Source of the DNA: Candidatus Thiomargarita nelsonii
Lineage (GTDB): Bacteria; Pseudomonadota; Gammaproteobacteria; Beggiatoales; Beggiatoaceae
Assembly: GCA_000785145.2 (NCBI GenBank)
Contig: JSZA02000026.1
Span: 1 to 60,638 of the forward strand
Length of the DNA: 60,638 bases
Direction of reading: 5' to 3'
Position 1 is the first letter of the stretch; every line of letters begins with the position of its first letter. Below are positions 1 through 8,345 of the stretch, one piece after another. Under the pieces are notes generated by a model. The model worked only from the letters and a program-made list of their open reading frames with translations. It searched no databases and was not told the DNA's origin. The position numbers and the translations under genes were made by a program.

Positions 1-56
1 TTGCCCCTACAAAAAATCACGGTTCACGTAGGGGCAATCCTTTATGGTTGCCCCTG
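1..56. repeat. Short palindromic repeat, TGCCCCTAC/GTAGGGGCA type
   Basis: Facing copies of TGCCCCTAC and GTAGGGGCAA form an imperfect hairpin. The same words recur at 8177-8246 and 13986-14013, always between genes, so this is a dispersed family. A single arm (CTAGGGGCAAT, about 213-223) supplies the Shine-Dalgarno-like sequence of the next gene. Confidence 0.7.
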
Positions 57-74
57 TTAGGCGATGGCATTGAA

Positions 75-146
75 GTAGGGTGCGTCCTACGCACCTTATG
101 CGGTCAACTTGAATTGAGAATAAAAGGTGCGTAGGACGCACCCTAC
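75..146. repeat. Inverted repeat, GTAGGGTGCGTCCTACGCAC family
   Basis: A left arm at 75-95 and its reverse complement at 124-146 enclose about 28 bases. The same arm pair recurs at 16329-16383, 28071-28130 and 36556-36702. Each arm is itself partly palindromic. About 163-195 holds part of another family (CTCGTTCCCACGC). No gene is visible in 1-224. Confidence 0.8.
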
Positions 147-224
147 CTCAATGCCATTTTCTCGTTCCCACGCTCTGCGTCGTCCTTTGGGAATGCTCGA
201 TTCACAATTATCTAGGGGCAATAT

Positions 225-638
225 ATGACCATAAAACATTTGTTCACACACATTAGCACACTTTTGTCCTTATTATCCTCCACTGCCTACGCACAAACAC
301 CTTGTCATCACCAAGTACAGACGCAAAATGAGTTATCGCGCACCATCACCACCATTACTTTGGCTGACTGTCAAAAACCCCTGATACTTTTGGATGGCGT
401 AGGTGGAGAACATATCAACTCGTATTTGATTTCTGGCAAAAAAGGCGTGGCATACCAAATAGCCATTAAATCTGTTGATGGAAATATCGAAACTTCTATT
501 GAAGGATGCGGAACTAAACAGACACCGGATGAGACAATTTTTTTGTGTCGCTTTAAAACTGACATCAAGATCAGCGTTTATGCACATCCGGTGGATGAAT
601 ATGAAATTAAGATTGAGGCAGGAGTTGCTCAGCCGTGA
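225..638 (+). CDS. Small secreted protein of unknown function
   Basis: This 137-residue protein starts with a typical signal peptide, basic then hydrophobic, ending near AYAQ at residues 21-24, so export to the periplasm is likely. Four cysteines lie after it (about residues 27, 49, 95 and 108) and could form two disulfides. The rest looks like a small beta-rich domain, and I recognise no family. The start follows AGGGGCA, a Shine-Dalgarno-like word that comes from a dispersed repeat arm. The 3' end overlaps the convergent prmB by 32 bp. Confidence 0.6.
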   Translation: MTIKHLFTHISTLLSLLSSTAYAQTPCHHQVQTQNELSRTITTITLADCQKPLILLDGVGGEHINSYLISGKKGVAYQIAIKSVDGNIETSIEGCGTKQTPDETIFLCRFKTDIKISVYAHPVDEYEIKIEAGVAQP

Positions 639-1506
639 GTAAAAAAACGCCGTCTCCACCGTATTGAAAATCCAACCATAAAAACGGCACATCAGGATAT
701 TGTTTTACAAGACTCGCTTTACTGAGCCCCACTTCGACAATGAGTACACCTTGCGGAGTCAAATATTGGGCGGCTTCGCGTAGGAGTTTTTTGACAAAAA
801 ACAAACCATCTGTGCCCGCCTCAAGTCCAATCCTTGGCTCATGCTGATATTCAGCGGGCATTGTTTTCAATTCTTGGGCATCCACATAAGGCGGATTACA
901 AATAATTAAATCGTAATGTATCCCCGCCAAGTTAGAAAATAAATCGGAATGCACCGTATGTACGCGCTGTTCTAGTCCATAAATCTTAATGTTTTGTTGA
1001 GCAACCTCAAGGGCTTCAGTGGATACATCGACAGCATCAATTTCTGCGCTTGGAAAGGCTAAGAGAGCACTGGCAACGGCGATGCAACCGCTACCCGTGC
1101 ATAAATCCAACACTCGCTTAACTTTATCAATTTCAACCCAAGGCTCAAACTCTCGCTCTATCAATTCGCCTATTGGGGAGCGGGGTATCAAAACACGTTG
1201 ATCAACAAAAAAGTGTAGATTAGCAAACCAGGCTTCATGGGTGAGATAAGGGGCTGGGATTTGTTCTCGCACTCGCTTATTTAAAAGTTCGAGCACGGTT
1301 TGCTTTTCTGAGTATGTGAGTCGCGTGTGCCATAAAATATCCGGGATTTCTCGGGATAAGTGTAAAGCGTGTGAAACGAGCACGACGCTTTCATCAATGG
1401 CATTTTCAGTACCATGTCCAAAAAATAATTGTGCTTGATTAAATTGGCTTGCGCCCCAGCGTATAAAATCGCCAAGGGTGTGTAGTTCATCAATGATGGG
1501 TTCCAT
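607..1506 (-). CDS. prmB: Ribosomal protein L3 glutamine N5-methyltransferase PrmB
   Basis: The protein (299 aa) is an S-adenosylmethionine-dependent methyltransferase that modifies a glutamine of ribosomal protein L3. The SAM-binding glycine loop DLCTGSGC lies at residues 134-141 and the NPPY motif, typical of glutamine/adenine N-methyltransferases, at 204-207. The RSPIGELI segment at 109-116 and the helical N-terminal domain fit PrmB rather than its relative PrmC, which has RPETE at this site. The length is normal. The ATG at 1506 begins the conserved N-terminus. The gene stands alone, convergent with the small secreted gene. Confidence 0.9.
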   Translation of the reverse strand: MEPIIDELHTLGDFIRWGASQFNQAQLFFGHGTENAIDESVVLVSHALHLSREIPDILWHTRLTYSEKQTVLELLNKRVREQIPAPYLTHEAWFANLHFFVDQRVLIPRSPIGELIEREFEPWVEIDKVKRVLDLCTGSGCIAVASALLAFPSAEIDAVDVSTEALEVAQQNIKIYGLEQRVHTVHSDLFSNLAGIHYDLIICNPPYVDAQELKTMPAEYQHEPRIGLEAGTDGLFFVKKLLREAAQYLTPQGVLIVEVGLSKASLVKQYPDVPFLWLDFQYGGDGVFLLTAEQLLPQS

Positions 1507-1635
1507 AAGTTTACTTTATGTTGTCATATAAAAAAAAACTATAAAAATTTTGCTCAAGGGCTTGCATTAGAGCACAAAATTGAGTAGAATGCTCCCGCTG
1601 TTGAGTGAGTGGTGAAAAAATTTTTCAATTAGGGC

Positions 1636-1664
1636 TTGATCTCTTATGAGAAATTTTGTATTAT
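1636..1664 (+). promoter_or_regulatory. Sigma-70 promoter of the tRNA-Asn gene
   Basis: TTGATC at 1636-1641 and TATTAT at 1659-1664 are separated by 17 bases. They are followed by a G+C-rich discriminator (ACACGCCGCC), a feature of stringently controlled stable-RNA promoters. Transcription would start near 1671, about 13 bases before the mature tRNA. Confidence 0.6.
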
Positions 1665-1683
1665 ACACGCCGCCAACAATTAT

Positions 1684-1759
1684 TCCCTGGTAGCTCAGTT
1701 GGTAGAGCGTCTGGCCGTTAACCAGAATGCCGGCGGTTCGAGTCCGTCCCGGGGAGCCA
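1684..1759 (+). tRNA. tRNA-Asn (anticodon GTT)
   Basis: A 76-base cloverleaf folds by eye. The acceptor stem TCCCTGG pairs with CCGGGGA (one T-G pair). The D arm is GCTC/GAGC. The anticodon stem TCTGG/CCAGA encloses the loop CCGTTAA, a 5-base variable loop follows, and the T arm is GGCGG/CCGTC with loop TTCGAGT. G73 and an encoded CCA complete it. GTT at positions 34-36 makes it tRNA-Asn. Position 33 is C where nearly all elongator tRNAs have U. The gene is monocistronic with its own promoter and terminator. Confidence 0.95.
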
Positions 1760-1768
1760 AATTATGTT

Positions 1769-1802
1769 AAACCCGCTGTGAAGAATACAGCGGGTTTTTT
1801 TT
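1769..1802 (+). terminator. Rho-independent terminator of tRNA-Asn
   Basis: AAACCCGCTGT at 1769-1779 pairs with ACAGCGGGTTT at 1787-1797, with a 7-base loop, and runs into a T tract to 1802. It sits 10 bases after the tRNA. Confidence 0.9.
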
Positions 1803-1831
1803 CGTTTTGAGCCTATCGTTTTTTTTGACAA

Positions 1832-2266
1832 ATGGATAAGAGAAGAGTCGAGGGTTATAACCCTAAAAAGATTGGCGAGAAAACTGAGGCCAAAATCATT
1901 TCCTGTTTGATAGACAATGACAAGGTTGTGTTGATCCCATTTGGAGACAACCAAAGATATGATCTTGTTATTGATGAAGATGGCGTGTTTCAGAGAATTC
2001 AATGTAAGACGGGTAGGCTAAAGGATGGTGCTATCAGTTTTCAAACCTGTAGCTCTTCTTATCATAGGAATGGTAAAAGACATTCGTATCGTGGGGAAAT
2101 TGACTATTTTGGAGTTTATTGTCCTGAAAATAGAAAGTGTTATTTAGTGCCAGTTGAAGAGGTTGGAACGACATTCGCAAAAATCAGAGTGATGCCAGCC
2201 GCAAATGGTCAAGAAAAAAATATCAATTGGGCAACGGATTACGAGATGCCCGATTCAAGCCTTTAA
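1832..2266 (+). CDS. Stand-alone PD-(D/E)XK homing-endonuclease-like protein (I-Ssp6803I family)
   Basis: The protein is 144 aa, close to the 150 aa of I-Ssp6803I, the endonuclease of a cyanobacterial tRNA group I intron (family PDDEXK_5). The shared pattern is KTEA, then FGDN.RYDLVI, then RIQCKTG, then DYFGVYCP. The probable active-site residues are E19, D44, Q57 and K59. As I recall them, the I-Ssp6803I residues are E11, D36, Q49 and K51, a constant offset of 8. No intron surrounds this gene: it begins 30 bases after the tRNA-Asn terminator. No Shine-Dalgarno is obvious. It overlaps the convergent glycerate kinase gene by 12 bp. Cleavage activity and target are inferred from the family. Confidence 0.75.
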   Translation: MDKRRVEGYNPKKIGEKTEAKIISCLIDNDKVVLIPFGDNQRYDLVIDEDGVFQRIQCKTGRLKDGAISFQTCSSSYHRNGKRHSYRGEIDYFGVYCPENRKCYLVPVEEVGTTFAKIRVMPAANGQEKNINWATDYEMPDSSL

Positions 2267-3376
2267 ACCAATCAATACATCCATAACATTCGTCCCAGTC
2301 GGTCCCGTATAAATCAAATCACCACTCGCCGCTAAAAAACGTCCCGCATCCGCCCTTTCCAAACACCGTTGCGCTTCAAGTCCCTTACCCCGCGCCAAGG
2401 TACCACCATCAATTAAAGCCCCCGCCACTTCCCCTGGTCCATCATTACCATCTGTGCCCGCCGCTAATAGAAAGACATCATCCCGCCCCGCCCATTCACA
2501 AGCTGCCGCTAAAGCTAAATGCTGGCAACGCCCCCCTTGACCCGGTTTTTCGGGTAAATGTACCGTCGTTTCACTTGACCATATATAAATACCTGATTTA
2601 GCCGCGCATAATTGTTGCGCTAAAGTACGCCCTGCCTGTGCCGCATCGCCCACTATCAATGTATCATGATTATAAACCTTTGCCACTTCACAAGCCGCCT
2701 GTCGTGCTGTGGCGGGACGCGCAATGATATGCTGTTTTATATTTGTGAATTCATCTGACGTGAGCAAGCCTGAGCCAATTGCTTGTAAATTATCGCCGGG
2801 CACATCGGAAATCAGCAAATTCAATACGCGATGCCCCTGCAAATAACTGGCTAAACGTCCCCCTTTGATAGCCGATAAACTTTTGCGGATTTGATTTATG
2901 GCGTGGATATCCAAGCCCGATGCGAGTAACCAACGATTAACTTGTTGTAAATCAGCAAGGCTGATGCCGGGGGCAAGCACTTCAACAAGGGCAGACGCGC
3001 CACCCGATATTAAAAATAAGACGGGATAATTGGGGGGCAAATTTTTAATAAAATATAATAAAGCTTGCCCGGCTGCTAGACTAGAGGCATCAGGCACGGG
3101 ATGAGCGGCTTCTAAACAAGTGATGGGATAGCCTTGCACAAGTGACTTATCTAAATGACCATATTTTGTAATCAGCAGGGCGTGGCTGATATGTGAGACA
3201 TCAAATGCGCCGGCTGTCATCTGGGTAGCCGCTTTGCCAATGGCGATTAAGGCAAAGGGTGTGGTATATGGATATTGACGTAGATAGGCGGCAACCGTCT
3301 TGCGTCCGTTGACGGCATTCAGTGTATTGTTATATATATATAATAAATGCTCACGGGGAGTGATAGGTGTGTGCAT
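2255..3376 (-). CDS. Glycerate 2-kinase, MOFRL family (GckA/TtuD type)
   Basis: The product (373 aa) should phosphorylate glycerate to 2-phosphoglycerate, feeding lower glycolysis or the C2/glyoxylate route. Visible signs are the N-terminal GKAA segment (residues 47-50), the nucleotide/substrate loop SGGASAL at 124-130, VPGDN near residue 200, and the C-terminal MOFRL-type segment with AAGTDGNDGP. The ATG at 3376 gives the usual start with MHTP.. leading into the family helix. The gene has no operon partners. TtuD of tartrate degradation is in the same family, so hydroxypyruvate reductase, an old database name, should not be used. Confidence 0.85.
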   Translation of the reverse strand: MHTPITPREHLLYIYNNTLNAVNGRKTVAAYLRQYPYTTPFALIAIGKAATQMTAGAFDVSHISHALLITKYGHLDKSLVQGYPITCLEAAHPVPDASSLAAGQALLYFIKNLPPNYPVLFLISGGASALVEVLAPGISLADLQQVNRWLLASGLDIHAINQIRKSLSAIKGGRLASYLQGHRVLNLLISDVPGDNLQAIGSGLLTSDEFTNIKQHIIARPATARQAACEVAKVYNHDTLIVGDAAQAGRTLAQQLCAAKSGIYIWSSETTVHLPEKPGQGGRCQHLALAAACEWAGRDDVFLLAAGTDGNDGPGEVAGALIDGGTLARGKGLEAQRCLERADAGRFLAASGDLIYTGPTGTNVMDVLIGLKA

Positions 3377-3478
3377 GATGTTTTTTTTAGGAGTCCAAGA
3401 TTAATTAATGCTAAACTTGTGACTAAAAGCCAATGGTGTCCAACCTGAAAACACGAGAGTTTTAAACAAAACAAGACT

Positions 3479-3937
3479 ATGACTATGTACAAATTTTTTC
3501 AAACTTTTATTCTACTCGCTTTACTGACGGCATGCGCCAACAACCCCTTCATACAAACCCTGTCTCCACAAGTCAGCTTAGCGGATTTTAGAGTGACCAA
3601 AATGGGCTTGCTTGAGCAAAACTATCGGCTCCGATTGCGTCTCAAAAATCCCAATTCCTTCCCTCTGCCTATCATGGGCATGGATTATCAATTATATCTT
3701 AATGATCAGGAATTCGCTAAAGGCACAAACAAGCAATCTCTCACTATTCCTGCAATGGGAGAAAATCTTTTAGATATCGAAGTCACCAGCAACTTAATGC
3801 GTACTATTGGGAGTAAGATGTTTAAGCGTAAATTTAACTATCGACTGTCAGGTAACATCAATATCATGGCAGGCGCACCTCCAATTCCCTTTGAATATCA
3901 GGGCAAAATCCCTTTATCGCGGGGAAACTTTAAATAA
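3479..3937 (+). CDS. LEA14-like outer-envelope lipoprotein
   Basis: The protein has 152 aa. A lipoprotein signal ends in LLTAC with the acylated Cys at residue 19, so it is probably anchored in the outer membrane. The mature part, with LRLKNPNSFPLPI followed by a beta-strand pattern, fits the LEA14/WHy immunoglobulin-like fold common in small gammaproteobacterial lipoproteins. The start may be ATG 3479 or ATG 3485; no strong ribosome site decides. The HIT gene follows after 22 bases, so the two may be co-transcribed. The function is not known. Confidence 0.7.
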   Translation: MTMYKFFQTFILLALLTACANNPFIQTLSPQVSLADFRVTKMGLLEQNYRLRLRLKNPNSFPLPIMGMDYQLYLNDQEFAKGTNKQSLTIPAMGENLLDIEVTSNLMRTIGSKMFKRKFNYRLSGNINIMAGAPPIPFEYQGKIPLSRGNFK

Positions 3938-3959
3938 AATAAATAAAAATGATAATACC

Positions 3960-4337
3960 GTGAACGTTTGCCCTTTTTGTCACATAAACGACAATCAAAT
4001 TATTTATCAGGACGATTTAGTGATGAGTATCAGAGACGGTTATCCTCTCTCAGTTGGTCACACCCTGATTATTCCCAAACGCCATATTGCCTCCCTGTTT
4101 GATGCCACCGACGAAGAACAGATGGCGTTATTACAAGCCTTACGCACGCTAAAGATAGAATTGACCCAACAATACGCCCCCGACGGCTATAACATTGGGA
4201 TTAATGACGGCTTGGCAGCAGGGCAAACAGTGCTGCACTTACATATTCACTTGATACCCCGTTATACTGGCGATTGTACTGATCCGCGTGGCGGCGTGCG
4301 GTGGATATTTCCTGAGAAGGCTGTCTATTGGTTATAA
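3960..4337 (+). CDS. HIT family protein (histidine triad hydrolase)
   Basis: The 125-residue protein begins with a probable GTG at 3960, giving VNVCPFC, the usual N-terminus of the family; an open frame extends upstream into the lipoprotein gene but shows no homology. The HLHIHLIP motif near the C-terminus is the histidine triad that hydrolyses nucleoside phosphoramidates or dinucleotides, and PKRHIASLFD is the typical middle segment. CPFC may bind zinc. The exact substrate cannot be read from sequence. Confidence 0.85.
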   Translation: MNVCPFCHINDNQIIYQDDLVMSIRDGYPLSVGHTLIIPKRHIASLFDATDEEQMALLQALRTLKIELTQQYAPDGYNIGINDGLAAGQTVLHLHIHLIPRYTGDCTDPRGGVRWIFPEKAVYWL

Positions 4338-4378
4338 TGATAACTGATAACTGATAATTTAAAAAAAAGGAAAATTTT

Positions 4379-6457
4379 ATGTCATTGGAAAGTTTTGGCG
4401 AAGAACAGATTTACAATTTCGAGCGCATTGGTAGCTTTGGCCGATTTTATAGCGGCGAATCCTTTCCCATTGAATATATAATGACCACTTTCTCATCGGC
4501 AGAATTGTTTGAACTCACCTTTGCCAGAGATATTCGTCCCGATCAAATCGATTTTGAACTTCTGATGCAACGCGACATCGACGAAGAACGAGTGCGTCTT
4601 GAAATGGAGCCCTATTTAAATCCCAGATCAGAAAAATTGACGCTCGCCGAAATCCGATCACGATCCGTCTTTTTTCCCCCCCTACTCGCTGCCATTGTGC
4701 CCACCAAAGGCAAAGCAATGGAAGCCTATTATACTGACGAAAAATGTGATAAAAATCAAGAACACATTATCAGAGAATGGTCAGGATTATTTAAACTCAC
4801 CTATTTTCCGAGTAGCAATCCACATGCCTATCGGCTCCCGTTGACGGATGAGCAAACAGTCGGCGTACAATGTGAACCTGTCAAACTTGAAATCCGTCTC
4901 ACAAAAAGTAATCAATACAGCGCAAAACTCGTTATCATTGACGGGCAACACCGACTTTTTACGCTCAAGCAAATTTATGAAAAACATCCCCAATTAGTTG
5001 AAAATATTGGCGTACCCGTTTGCATCCTATTTGCCCCAAATGCAACCGTCCAAAAAAATAAAGAATATGCCCCCTATCGCGTCCCCACTGTCCCTGAAGT
5101 TTTTCGCCATCTTTTTGTAGATGTCAACAATACCGCCAAACAAGTCGGTGGGCACTTTAATATCCTACTTTCCGATGACACCATTGGCAATATTGTATGC
5201 CGCAAATTCTGTGATCATATACTCAATCATCATGGCTCAGAAGGATTAGCCGTTATCGAGTGGAATACCAAAACCAAAAGCGAATCAACCAAAATCACTC
5301 GCGCTTATTCTATTACCAGTATCGGGATTATCGACTTAGCCTTAGATAACAGTATCGGAAACCGAAAGCTGTTGCTTAAATACATTTTGAAGCTGGATGA
5401 TGTCACAAATGAACTTTATCCTAACGGGGATGAAGAAGAAATGGCAATTGATTATCCTATCGTCAAATGGAATAAATTTTCCCTAAGCCAGAAAAATATC
5501 CTTGAAGCGCAGATCAAAAAATACCTCATTCCCTGTATTGAGCTTATCTTTTTTAATACGCATGAATTTAATCTGGCTTTTGAAATTGTATACAACGAAT
5601 TGAATAATATAAAAAAACTCGCTGAGAGTGATCAGCAAGATGCCCTAGATGCACGACAAGTTATCAATCAAATTCTCGACTATATGCCAATTGGAGAAGG
5701 AAAATCGTTTGAAAGTGCGCGTTTAGTTTGCCGCAATTTTGAGTCAAAAGTCAAAAAGGCAAAAGATGAGCAAGTCTCACCCATGCTCCAATATGCCTTG
5801 TTTCAAAGAGCCATATTTGAGGCATGGGCACAAATATTAGATATCGCTCGCTGTTGCATTCCTGATCCACGCGAAGTGACGAAAGGTTTTGTCAAATTAT
5901 TAAACTTGGCGCTCGCAGATCGCGGCCAATTTTTTTATTTTGATCAACTATACATGCAGCACACGGTTTTCAATGGTACTCAAATTATTGTTCGGCAAGA
6001 GACTCGAAAAATCCTGACACAATTGTTGATAGCGCATCTTGGCAATCCTTTCAATGCTAAACAAGTTTGTAGTGAAATCGGCATCAAGGGCAAAAATGCA
6101 AAAATACTGATTAAAAAGCTTCAAGAAAAGGGAGAAATGGCGGCGGGAGAATTTCCAAAATATTATGAATTGGCGCGTCAAAAAACTTTTAAGGCGAATT
6201 ATCGCGTTTATTTATCCATTGACGGAAAAGAAAGAGCAGAATTAGCGGAGGCGGAAGATGAACAAAAACGTCATTTACGGGAAGTCAAAGAAGGGAATCG
6301 CACAAAGGCGGATGTATCCGATCTGTTTGATGTGCTAGTGGATAAACATGTGAAGTCGGATGTTGACATTGCTATCAAAGCACTCAAAAACAGCTTGTTT
6401 GAAAACGATACTGTGATTTTAGAAAAAAGAGGGGAATATAAAAAAAATATAGGGTGA
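4379..6457 (+). CDS. DGQHR-domain protein
   Basis: This 692-aa protein carries DGQHR at residues 188-192, inside LVIIDGQHRLFTL, the defining motif of the DGQHR family, which includes DndB, the regulator of DNA phosphorothioation clusters. The C-terminal third is charged and helical and may contain a winged-helix-like segment (about residues 550-610). No dndCDE, restriction or transport genes flank it, so it is an orphan. AAGGAAAATTTTATG gives a clear ribosome site. A DUF262 protein with the related DGQQR motif lies 34 kb away. A DNA- or nucleotide-related role is inference. Confidence 0.7.
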   Translation: MSLESFGEEQIYNFERIGSFGRFYSGESFPIEYIMTTFSSAELFELTFARDIRPDQIDFELLMQRDIDEERVRLEMEPYLNPRSEKLTLAEIRSRSVFFPPLLAAIVPTKGKAMEAYYTDEKCDKNQEHIIREWSGLFKLTYFPSSNPHAYRLPLTDEQTVGVQCEPVKLEIRLTKSNQYSAKLVIIDGQHRLFTLKQIYEKHPQLVENIGVPVCILFAPNATVQKNKEYAPYRVPTVPEVFRHLFVDVNNTAKQVGGHFNILLSDDTIGNIVCRKFCDHILNHHGSEGLAVIEWNTKTKSESTKITRAYSITSIGIIDLALDNSIGNRKLLLKYILKLDDVTNELYPNGDEEEMAIDYPIVKWNKFSLSQKNILEAQIKKYLIPCIELIFFNTHEFNLAFEIVYNELNNIKKLAESDQQDALDARQVINQILDYMPIGEGKSFESARLVCRNFESKVKKAKDEQVSPMLQYALFQRAIFEAWAQILDIARCCIPDPREVTKGFVKLLNLALADRGQFFYFDQLYMQHTVFNGTQIIVRQETRKILTQLLIAHLGNPFNAKQVCSEIGIKGKNAKILIKKLQEKGEMAAGEFPKYYELARQKTFKANYRVYLSIDGKERAELAEAEDEQKRHLREVKEGNRTKADVSDLFDVLVDKHVKSDVDIAIKALKNSLFENDTVILEKRGEYKKNIG

Positions 6458-6469
6458 GTATTGTATAAA

Positions 6470-6521
6470 AGGAGTCCAAGATTTATCTTGGACGGTCTCC
6501 CAAGATAAATCTTGGACTCCT
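6470..6521. terminator. Long perfect palindrome acting as bidirectional terminator candidate
   Basis: Two 22-base arms (6470-6491 and 6500-6521) are exact reverse complements, and each arm contains the smaller palindrome CCAAGATTTATCTTGG. It sits between convergent genes. It belongs to the GGAGTCCAAGAT repeat family seen also at 10256, 22575, 26430, 28017, 28147, 31365 and 50454. Confidence 0.6.
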
Positions 6522-6526
6522 ATTAA

Positions 6527-8086
6527 TTATTCCTTCAGATTAATCGTGCCAACCATCTTATTTAAATCAGTCACCACCTTAAACTTCGTCTCTTCTGAAG
6601 GTTCACCAATGGGTCCTTCTTGTTTCCCTTCAATCCTGTTTGTAACCTCCTCAATGCTCTTGTTGGCTAATTTCTTGACCTCATTAGAGACGGCGCCTGG
6701 TGCTTTTTGTAATGCCATTGCTAATAATTTAGCATGTTCTGCTATCAGTGTTTTGCTGATCTCTTGGACCATCTTGACGCACTCATCAGTTCGCAATGTG
6801 CCCTGTTCTGGGCTGGCTCTGAGTACCGGTATCTCTTCAGTCATTCTCATCGGTTCGTCCATTGAGGTGGGTTTCTCAACTGGGGCGGTTTCTTTTTCAA
6901 CCGGTTCTGGCTCTTCTTTCACATTTGAAGAGCGGTTCCTCATATAAATCAGCATCCCAAAGATGAAAATGACAAGGAGAGAGGTGCTGACAAGCTTGAT
7001 TATTATCATAATTTCTTCGTATTCAACACGTTCTTGTTTTTCGGCAAGGGCTTTGTCTATTCTGTCTATAGAGACATCTGTACCGATTATCCAACCCAAT
7101 GGTTCATATAATCTGACATAAGAGATTTTTGGGGCATCTTCAATCATGCCGCCAGTCGTTGGTTTGGGCCATTTGTAGTCCAAAAATCCACTTCCATTCT
7201 GTTTTTCGCAAACATTGATAAAGGATTCAAACAGTTTTTTGAGTTTGCCTTCTATAATCTGTTCCTCAAGTGAGGGTAGGTTTGGATACACTATCATCTT
7301 GAGTTCGCTTTTGCTGGCTGTGCTGATCCAAAAACTGCCAATCCCGTTGTCATACCGCATTTTTCTGATGTCGTCTTGACTTTTTTCTATGGCCTCAATA
7401 ATCACGTCATCAACATAGTTTGCGGTGCCAATAAGCCAATCCCATTCAGGGAATAATCTCACATAAGCGAGTTTGGGGACATCAGAAATCACGCCCTCTT
7501 GCGTTTTTTTCGGCCAAAGGTAATCAACAAATCCTTTGCCGTGTGCTTGACAAATTTCCACCGCTGCCGTAAAGAGATTTTGATCCTTGCCCAAGGCACA
7601 ATTGTATTTGGCATCATCCAAAACCTGACCATCCAGTGAGGGCTCAGTCGGGTGCATAATCATTTTTGGATAAGGTAAGGCGGTATCCGTGATCCAAACG
7701 TAGCCGTCACCATTGTCGTATCTGATCGTTTTTATTTCTGCGGCGGCTTCTGCTTGTGCCTCAGAAAGCGTCATTTTGCCATTTTTGACGGCTTGAACTT
7801 TTGAGTTGAGAATGGTTTCTGCAACATCAATAATGTTTTTCAAACGAGGACCATAGTATTTTTCTAAATAGACTTTGTCCATAGAGTTTTTATAGTTGTT
7901 CTCTATAGTGGCATAAGCCATATCAACCGAGTCTTTGATATATTGTTTGAGCCTTTGGATTTCCTCGGCTCGAAATTTTTCAATCTCTTCATTTCCTTTG
8001 GCAGTGATGCTGTAAATGGCAAATGCGACTATCAGGCTTATTGCCACGATGAGAGACGATATGAGGGTGAATGCTGTTTTGTTCAT
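6527..8086 (-). CDS. Membrane protein with two periplasmic Cache domains and no output domain
   Basis: The 519-aa protein has an N-terminal membrane helix (about residues 7-27), then two tandem single-Cache units. Each carries R(Y/)DNG..(Y/F)WI, then MI(M/V).P, then PSL.(G/E), and closes with a (P/E)..W.IGT segment. A second membrane helix lies near 362-384. The cytoplasmic tail is Pro/Glu-rich and then helical, with no kinase, HAMP, MCP or cyclase domain. Cache domains bind small metabolites in the periplasm. The neighbour upstream on the same strand is a Cache-ion channel fusion, so the two may work together (inference). Confidence 0.75.
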   Translation of the reverse strand: MNKTAFTLISSLIVAISLIVAFAIYSITAKGNEEIEKFRAEEIQRLKQYIKDSVDMAYATIENNYKNSMDKVYLEKYYGPRLKNIIDVAETILNSKVQAVKNGKMTLSEAQAEAAAEIKTIRYDNGDGYVWITDTALPYPKMIMHPTEPSLDGQVLDDAKYNCALGKDQNLFTAAVEICQAHGKGFVDYLWPKKTQEGVISDVPKLAYVRLFPEWDWLIGTANYVDDVIIEAIEKSQDDIRKMRYDNGIGSFWISTASKSELKMIVYPNLPSLEEQIIEGKLKKLFESFINVCEKQNGSGFLDYKWPKPTTGGMIEDAPKISYVRLYEPLGWIIGTDVSIDRIDKALAEKQERVEYEEIMIIIKLVSTSLLVIFIFGMLIYMRNRSSNVKEEPEPVEKETAPVEKPTSMDEPMRMTEEIPVLRASPEQGTLRTDECVKMVQEISKTLIAEHAKLLAMALQKAPGAVSNEVKKLANKSIEEVTNRIEGKQEGPIGEPSEETKFKVVTDLNKMVGTINLKE

Positions 8087-8345
8087 AGGTGGTATGGTTT
8101 CCTTTATTTACGCGACACGACGCGGAGCGTCGCAGCAGGCATTCCTTTGCGGAGCAAAAATGCCATATCGTATCGAGGGCAACCATAAAGGATTGCCCCT
8201 ACAAACCGTTATATGACGTAGGGGCAACACCCTAGTGGTTGCCCTTAACGAAGGTGGCAGTTTTGCTCCGCGTGGGAACGATAAAATCACCAGGGGTTCT
8301 CGTTCCCTTAGCGAAGCGGCGGAATGCCTGCCTCGACGCGTCGAA
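8087..8345. repeat. Intergenic repeat cluster
   Basis: This 259-bp gap has no credible gene. It contains parts of the GCGACACGACGCGGAGCGTCG and CTCGTTCCC...GGAATGCCTGCC hairpin family (also at 16240-16510 and 54239-54317) and the TGCCCCTAC/GTAGGGGCA family at 8177-8246. Confidence 0.65.

Noticed and set aside
607..1506. PrmC instead of PrmB
   Set aside because: The RSPIGELI segment and N-terminal domain fit PrmB; PrmC is normally next to prfA, which is absent.
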